A DNA stretch of 64,000 nt, from contig JACKQL020000014.1 in the NCBI GenBank assembly GCA_018296165.2, forward strand, positions 310,001 through 374,000, in the 5' to 3' direction. Below, in pieces: positions 57,802 through 64,000 of this stretch. Source of the DNA: Termitomyces sp. T153. Its lineage: Eukaryota > Basidiomycota > Agaricomycetes > Agaricales > Lyophyllaceae. A program made the position numbers and the translations under genes. Position 1 is the stretch's first letter; the number at the start of each line of letters is the position of its first letter. The notes under the pieces were generated by a model. The model made no database searches. It was given only the letters and a program-made list of their open reading frames with translations, and was not told where the DNA came from.

Positions 57802-58885
57802 GATGTGTTCCTATGCCACCTAGTGCCATGCAGGAAACCTAAAAAGAGAACCCTGGCACTAGTCACTAGATAGGGTAGCTGGCAGTAGGAAGTTGATAGT
57901 AGAGGGTGAGTCAGTAACTGTCCCAGAGAACAAGAGCAAGTGCTTGTGTTATAAGGTGAAGTTAAGAGGAGGTGCTATCACTAGCTTAAGTCACTAGTGA
58001 CAGAACAGGAAATGGGCAAAGGCAGAGCATGTCTCTAAGACCAGAGCAGACTTTAAATAGTAGTAGAGGAGTGGGGAAATGTAATAGAAAGGGGGAAATA
58101 GGGAGACAGAATTAGGAGCACAAACATAAACTAGTCGCTAGCCGCAGTTGCTAGTGTTGCTAAGTTGAGATAACACAAAGAGCGCCTGTAGTTGGCACCA
58201 CACTAGGTTGAAGTTGAAGTTGATAAGGTTTGTTACTAAGTCAAAGTCAATGGCAGGTAAGGGACTAGAGTGAAGATAGAGGCAAAGTGAAATCTCAAGC
58301 TGGTAAGCTTAAAGATAGACAGATTTGGTTTGAGGGGGATCTATTCAATTCAATGATGAAGTGTCTATGTACAGGCAGTATTTATACATTTTCAAAGTAT
58401 AGTATAGGAAAGTAAGCAAATAGTCACCACTAGCAACAGTGTCTGTCAACATGTTTATGGTCTGTACAAGACATCAGTCTGTATCTAAGTGAAAAACTAT
58501 AAGCAAAGTCTTTGATGTGTAGATGCCATTCAAGTATGTTGGTCAACTCAACAAGAGGAATGATAGCAAAAAGGTACATGTCTGGCAATATATCCATATA
58601 TAGTGAGATAACACTGTTTTGTTGCCAGAGTTGCTAGGATTGCTAAAGTCACTAAGAAAGGTCCTGGCCTTACAATTCTAGACCCAAGGTCCAGGCTCCA
58701 CATGATATTCCTTGTGATCAATAAGCCTTGTGGTTGCTAAGGTCCCATGCTAAGGCTATATTGGTTCAGACCTTGGGCTAGGCCCTGCATGCTGAATGTT
58801 GTGACTTGTGCCAAATTTAAAATAATCAGCTGCCGCTAAGTCTGAAATGCCAAAAATGGTGCTCAGCAACAACTAGGTCTTATCA
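57802..58885 (-). repeat. 5' LTR of element B
   Basis: Partner of 47602-48686, differing at roughly twenty positions and by a few small shifts. On the - strand it is the promoter-bearing copy. Five differences are TG in one copy and CA in the other at the same place (see findings). Confidence 0.95.
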
Positions 58886-61800
58886 CTGTGCTATTGAGGC
58901 CAAGGAAGAACACCAAGCTTGAGTTTGAGAGCATGCAGCTATCTATGCATATTGCACTGGGCCTCTCTTCTTTGCCAATCTGGACCTCCTGGATCCTCTG
59001 CCCTGAGCATTCCCCCATAGAGAGGCCTTCTATGAGGACAACCAGAGTAGTGGCAGGGCCCTATAGAAGGAGTTTAGTGGTTAATACAAACTGGAGCTTC
59101 CAGAGGAAGCAGTAGAGCTGGGAGACTGGATTTATGCCACTATCTTATGTTTGCTGCCCTCCATTGCAAAGATCTGTGCTAGCCAGACCACATCCCAGTG
59201 GCTGGCCTAGGCATTCACTGCTAACTCTGTGCTCCAGAAGTGCTGGGATGTTGTACTCCCCTACCTCTATGTGTTCAAAGATGTGTTCTCCAAGACCTTG
59301 TTCAACTTTCTCCCAGAGCATAAGCAGTAGGACCACACTATTGAACTATTGCCTGACTCTATGCCCACCAGCTGTAAAGTCTACCTGTTAGCACCTAGAG
59401 AGCAGGATGAACTTGATGCCTTCCTGCAAGAGAATCTGGACTCTAGTTGCATAATCCCTTCCAAATCTCCAATAGCTTCTCTACTCTTCTTCATCAAGAA
59501 GAAAGATGGCTTGCTCCAACTGGTTCAGAATTATCAGGTTCTCAATGTCATGACTGTAAAGAACCACTACCCCCTCTCCCTCATCTCCAAGCTCATCAAC
59601 AACCTCTAGGCTACACAATACTTCACTAAACTAGACATCTAGTGAGGCTACAACAATGTGAGTATCCAGGAGGAAGACAAATGGAAGGCCACCTTCCAGA
59701 CCAACTGGGGACTATTTAAACCTCTTGTTATGTTCTTTGGACTCAACAACAGCCCAGCCACCTTTCAGACAATGATGAACAGCATCTTCCAAGACCTCAT
59801 TGTGGAAGGTGTAGTGTGTGTATACCTCAACAACATTCTCATCTACACCAAAACACTGGAAGAACACCACTACATCACTAGCCTCATCTTGAAACACCTC
59901 TGCCAGCATCAGCTCTACTTCAAACCAAGGAAGTGCAAGTTTGAGCAGACCCAGATCAAGTATCTTAGCCTGATCATCTTGCACAGAGCTGCAGAGATGG
60001 ACCCAGTGAAGGTAGCAGGCATAGTAGAGTGGCCAGAGCCCAAGAACAAGAAGGAGGTGCAGGCATTCCTAGGCTTCATGAACTTCTACTAGAGATTCAT
60101 TCAGAACTTCTTGTATTATACCTGCCTACTATTTGACTTTACTGGGAAGGACATTGTGTGGAGTTAGGGGCCTCTGGAGCAGATGGCCTTCAATGCCTTC
60201 AAGCATGCCATGATCTTGGGACCTATTCTCCTTTTCTCAGATAATAACTCCTTCTTCTAGGTAGAAGCTGACAGCTCCAACTTTGCCACTAGAGCCATTC
60301 TTTCATAGCAGTTCCTGGAGGATGAGAAGTGGCATCCAGTGGCCTTCTATTCCAGGAGCCTGAATGCAGTAGAGTGGAACTATGAGATCCATAACAAGGA
60401 GATGCTGGCCATTATCTGGTTGTTTGAAAAGTGGTGGCACTTTCTGGAAGGTGCATGGCATAAGTTTGAGGTCTGAATAGATTACAAGAACCTTGAGTAC
60501 TTCCAGACAGCCAAGAAGCTCAACTGCCAACAGGCCCAATAGTCCCTCTACCTAGCCAATTTTGACTTCTTGCTGCATCACAAGCCCAGCTAGAGTATGG
60601 AAAAACCCAATGCTCTGTCCTGGAAAATGGACTGCAGCACTGGGAAAAAGGACAACAGCAACATTGTGCTCCTCTGGCATGAACTGTTTGCAATCTAAGC
60701 CATAGAAGGTCTAGCCATCAAGGGAGCAGAGGTAGATATCCTCCAGGACATCAGGTGAGGCAACCAGGATAGTCAGCAGAAAGAACTTGTTGCTCAGGCA
60801 GCTTGGGTGCTAAAGTCAGGACATACCATGGATGCTAAATCAGTCTGCACAGACAAATGGGCCCTTTGGGAGGGGATCTTGACCTTCCAGGATTGTATCT
60901 ATGTGCCCAAAGTTCTGGAGCTCTGCCAGAGGATTGTAAAGCAACATCATGACTCCCACATTGCTGGGCACTCCAGATGATGGAAAACATTGGAGCTAGT
61001 ATTGTGGAATTACTGGTGGCCTCAGATGTCTCAGTATATTGGGTTCTACACTAGTGCATGCAATCTCTGTCTCCAGACCAAGCCCCAGCACCACCTTCCC
61101 TCTGGACAGCTACACCCATTGCCCATGTTTGCAGAGCAATGGAGCATTGCCTCTGTGAACTTCATCATAAAGCTCCCTGACACTTATAGTTACAACACAA
61201 TCATGGTGGTGGTGGACTAGTATAGCAAGCAAGCACACTTCATTCTAACTTACATCATCTGCTCCACTATAGATGTTGTGAACTTGTACCAGAGGGACAT
61301 CTGAAAGCTCCATGGCCTCTCTAACACTTACATTTTGTACTTGGGGCTGCAATTTGTAGTGGACTTTACCAGAAAATTCTACCAGCTACTCAGCATGAAG
61401 CTCCACACCTCCACTGCCTACTACCTGCAGTCTGATGGCTAGACCAAACATGTAAACCAGGAGTTAGAGCATACCTCCACCTCTTCTGCAACAAGTACCA
61501 GGATGACTGGGATGAACTCCTTCCTGATGCCAAGTTTCAATACAACAACCATGTTCATGCTTCTACCCAGTTCTTCTCATTCTTCCTTAACACTGGATGA
61601 CACCCATGCATGGGCTTTGAACCCCAGACCTAGTCCTTGAAGAATGAAGCAGTAAACAAGTTTGTGGACCAGATGAAGAAGTCACAGAAAGAGGCCCAAG
61701 TGGCTCTGGCAAAGGCAAAGGATGGCATGGTGCAGTACTACAACTACAGAAGGACCCTGGAGCACAAATACCAGCCCAAGGATTGAGTCTACCTGGATGC

Positions 61801-62300
61801 CTCTGACATTATGGCTATCCAACCTTTGAAGAAGCCACCACACTGCCAACTAGGACCTTTCATGGTAGAACAACAGGTAGGGCTCCTAGTCTACCAACTA
61901 TAGCTCCCCATGGGGATGCTCTAGCTTTATTTGATGTTTAACATGGTGAAATTGACTCTGGCTCCAAGGAATCCTATTCTAGGATGGTGTCTGCCACTCC
62001 CACCACCTTCCAGTAGTGGTCAACAGTAACAAGGAGTATAAGATGGAGGATATTCTGGATAGTCATTTATTCCAGCAATGGCTACAATACAAGGTGAAGT
62101 GGAAGGACTACAGGATCAAGAACATCTGCTGGAACTGCAGGAGAACATACACATCTTGGGGCTCATCAAGGAGTTCTACAGGAAGCACCCAGATGCTCCA
62201 CATGCTATACAAGGAATCTATCCTATTTCACTAGTGGACAGAGCAATCAGAGACTTTTTTACCCTGCATGTCAGGATGCCACATGCTAGAGGGGGGATGA
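58886..62300 (+). pseudogene. element A pol, second part: RT, RNase H, integrase, chromodomain
   Basis: Continues A after element B. RT: ELDAFLQENLDSSCIIPSKS, ASLLFFIKKKDGLLQLVQNY, HYPLSLISKLINNL (59400-59610), LFKPLVMFFGLNNSPATFQT and the catalytic box VYLNNILIYT (59815; family YLDDI). RNase H: VEADSSNFATRAIL and WHPVAFYSRSLNAVEWNYEI (60260-60390). Integrase: HHDSHIAGHSR, YWWPQMSQYIGFYTSACNLC (61000-61060), VNFIIKLPDTYSYNTIMVVVD (61150-61220), then a core with TKHVN at 61442. Chromodomain near 62030-62140 (EYKMEDILDSHLFQQWLQYK) with a frame change. More than ten stops. The YLDD loss alone would stop reverse transcription. Confidence 0.9.
62288..62300 (+). other. polypurine tract of element A
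   Basis: AGAGGGGGGATGA immediately before the TGTCAGG start of the 3' LTR. Confidence 0.7.
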
Positions 62301-62705
62301 TGTCAGGGGACTTCCATTTCCAACTTCCATGACTTGTTCCAGCATCTCCAGACTTCCCATCTCCAACCTCTATAACTTATTCCAGCATCTCTGCAGCTTG
62401 TTTAATGTTTTCAGGTCTTGTTTTAGAACTCCAGAAATCTCTGGAGACCTGTGGAACTTTCTATATTACCTCACCAATCATCTTCTTAGGGTTAGGACTA
62501 GCTCTGGTCTTCTGTACAGCTGTTCCCATGCCTTTGCCACCCACTGATGCACTGCACCAAGCAGCAGGGATCCTTAGAGTTGTTCTCTTCAGATTCCTCT
62601 CTGCTAGGTAATTAGTTACTGCTTGTATCTTTGTCTACTTGCTAATATACTTTGGATCCCACTCTGCTAGCTGCATGACTCACTGCCCTAGAGGTTTCCC
62701 TTACA
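62301..62705 (+). repeat. 3' LTR of element A
   Basis: TGTCAGGGGAC to CCCTTACA; aligns over its whole length with 44538-44947. The clear divergence from its partner, compared with the near identity of the B pair, places A's insertion before B's, in agreement with the nesting. Confidence 0.88.
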
Positions 62706-64000
62706 CTACTTGACTGATGCCTATAGCCAGCTGGTCCTTGAGAATTACTATGCCTCATTCTATCCAGCCTCATCTGTGGAATACTATTCTCCCCATTACT
62801 GGACCCTAGATCAGAACCAACCTTCTATACCCCTTCCATCAGTCAGGAGATACTACCAGGCTGGCACTGCCCCTTGTTGTATCCCACTGATGGGACCTAT
62901 CCTCACATATACCCTAGAGGACTACCTGGTACACCAATAGCCACATAGGCACCCCCAGCTCCATCTAACTCAGCCTACCTTTCCCCAGTGCACTACTATG
63001 CCTACCCAAACCTCATTGCAATTCTGGTCCCTCTAGAACAGTCTGATAACTACTTCCTTTCTTGGCTCTGACTTTCTGCTCAAGTTCCACCTTCTCCAAG
63101 ACAACAATAAGTCAAAGCCTATGTCCAACAGCACAACAAAGTCCTCCATTCCCTCCACCTCTCTTCTGTGGAGTTTGCAAGGCATGCTTATGCCCTCCTC
63201 ATCAGTCTTGAGTACTACAATGTTTCTGGAACTCTGCATGTATAGGCAGACCACCTCCTTGACTTTCACAAATGTTACTGACAGGGCACCCTCCCTAAAA
63301 AACACACAAAGTACTCTGGGAATTGATGCCAACCTCTAAAATGAGCTTCATGCCCTAGTCAAAGACATCCACACAAGCCCAAACCCCTACTAACTTGAAG
63401 ACCTCAGCCTGCTCCTTCTATGAGCAATTAAAGGAATCCAAGTACAAAGCAAAGCCCTAGCCCCCATTTCCCACCAGCAGGAAGAGCTGAATGCCATGTC
63501 CAACATCTTAAGGTCCCTCAACCCTGCCAGAGAACTCTTTGACCAGCCCACCACTCACATCTTAGCTCTCTCCATACACTCCAGAGTAAACTCCATCCCC
63601 AGCACCTTCTGTATCTGGAATCAGCCCAACAAACCTGAGTCCTGTGCCCAAAAATCACCCCACCCCCTTTCCACCAATGACAACATTGTTTCCAACCACA
63701 CCCTCTCCTATATCAACAAGCCTGAGAACTCTAGCAAAGAATCTATTCCTTGCAACAGAGCTCTAGGACCTCTCTAGAACAGACCTCCTCACTTTGACCT
63801 CCATGTCCCCTATCAAAATGCCCTTCTGAACACAACTCAGCCCCACCAAAACACAGCTTGAAAGCTCATAGGTAGCCCTTGCCACCTCATATCTACAGAG
63901 CATTGCCTTTGATCACTATATGGCACTGCTTTAGTTTGACTCCAACAACACTATGCTCTCCCACTGGCTTGCTTTCATCTAGGAATTCTCTAGTAAGTTT
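62706..64000 (+). pseudogene. unrecognised decayed coding sequence to window end
   Basis: One + strand reading can be followed with stops: 62710-62940 is Tyr-rich (LVLENYYASFYPASSVEYY), then 63121-63339 (SNSTTKSSIPSTSLLWSL) and 63496-63777 (NILRSLNPARELFDQPTTH). It is Ser/Pro/Thr-rich with very few CpG. Probably the gag or N-terminal part of another retroelement into which A inserted, but no motif decides. It continues beyond the window. Confidence 0.35.

Larger units (their letters stand above)
47602..58885 (-). mobile_element. gypsy element B, complete with both LTRs
   Basis: 11,284 bp with 1.08-kb LTRs, 98% alike by eye, and CTGT duplicated on both sides (47598-47601 and 58886-58889). Gag-pol is on the - strand (57542 to 51523). 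A polypurine tract borders the 3' LTR, and TGGAGCCCACTA just inside the 5' LTR (RC of about 57787-57798) may be the primer site. An extra gene lies on the + strand at 48861-50860. It is the youngest large element in the window by LTR similarity and remaining CpG, but several catalytic residues are lost. Confidence 0.95.
44538..62705 (+). mobile_element. gypsy element A (chromovirus), interrupted by F and B
   Basis: LTRs of 410 and 405 bp at the ends, gag, protease, RT, RNase H, integrase and chromodomain all in + order once the insertions at 46286-46976 and 47602-58885 are set aside; the element itself would be about 6.2 kb. Flanks are CTATC (left) and CTACT (right), an eroded duplication at best. 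The inner sequence has very little CpG and many stops. A relative is truncated at 32527-33534 on the other strand. Confidence 0.9.

Overview
The window looks like nuclear DNA of a mushroom-forming basidiomycete (Agaricomycetes). Genes have many small GT-AG introns (mostly about 45-75 bp). The protein-kinase-like family, the midasin and the GH20 hexosaminidase read as agaricomycete genes, and the mobile DNA (Ty3/gypsy with chromodomains, Ty1/copia, Helitron, LINE, a probable SINE) fits that group. I saw no tRNA or rRNA gene, no CRISPR array and no prokaryotic feature.

Layout. Positions 1-2000 are repeats: the end of an LTR (family B), then a second dispersed LTR-like repeat (family C) split by a 749-bp SINE-like insertion. 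Positions 2300-25130 are a host gene island: two tandem kinase-like genes and a core-deleted third copy on the + strand; the whole midasin gene (MDN1/REA1, about 5,060 codons in 19 exons, 22540-6384 on the - strand); and, divergently transcribed from it, a secreted/vacuolar beta-N-acetylhexosaminidase of nine exons (23036-25125). Positions 25130-64000 are a transposon graveyard: a copia tail, a decayed Helitron with its 3' terminus and a second Helitron fragment, solo or partial LTRs of families A, B, C and D, a gypsy pol relic (E, 35003-38420), a LINE 3' end, and a nested stack from 44538 to 62705.

The nested stack is the most informative structure. Gypsy element A (+ strand, LTRs 44538-44947 and 62301-62705) is interrupted twice. 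A 691-bp solo LTR (F) sits at 46286-46976 with target duplication TATGC. A complete 11.3-kb gypsy element B (- strand) sits at 47602-58885 with target duplication CTGT. Protease coding of A stops at B's left edge and A's pol resumes after its right edge. Element B carries an extra intron-containing gene (48861 to about 50860) on the strand opposite gag-pol, convergent with it, ending near a pair of GC-rich palindromes.

A second theme is decay. The TE half is almost without CpG, while the genes and the SINE-like insert keep it. The two LTRs of B differ at five places by TG in one copy and CA in the other, which is the footprint of an ancestral CG losing its C on opposite strands. Loss of invariant acidic residues in B, A and E (protease, RT catalytic box, RNase H region) is explained in most cases by CpG to CpA changes. 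This suggests cytosine-methylation-driven decay of TEs beside an intact housekeeping gene.
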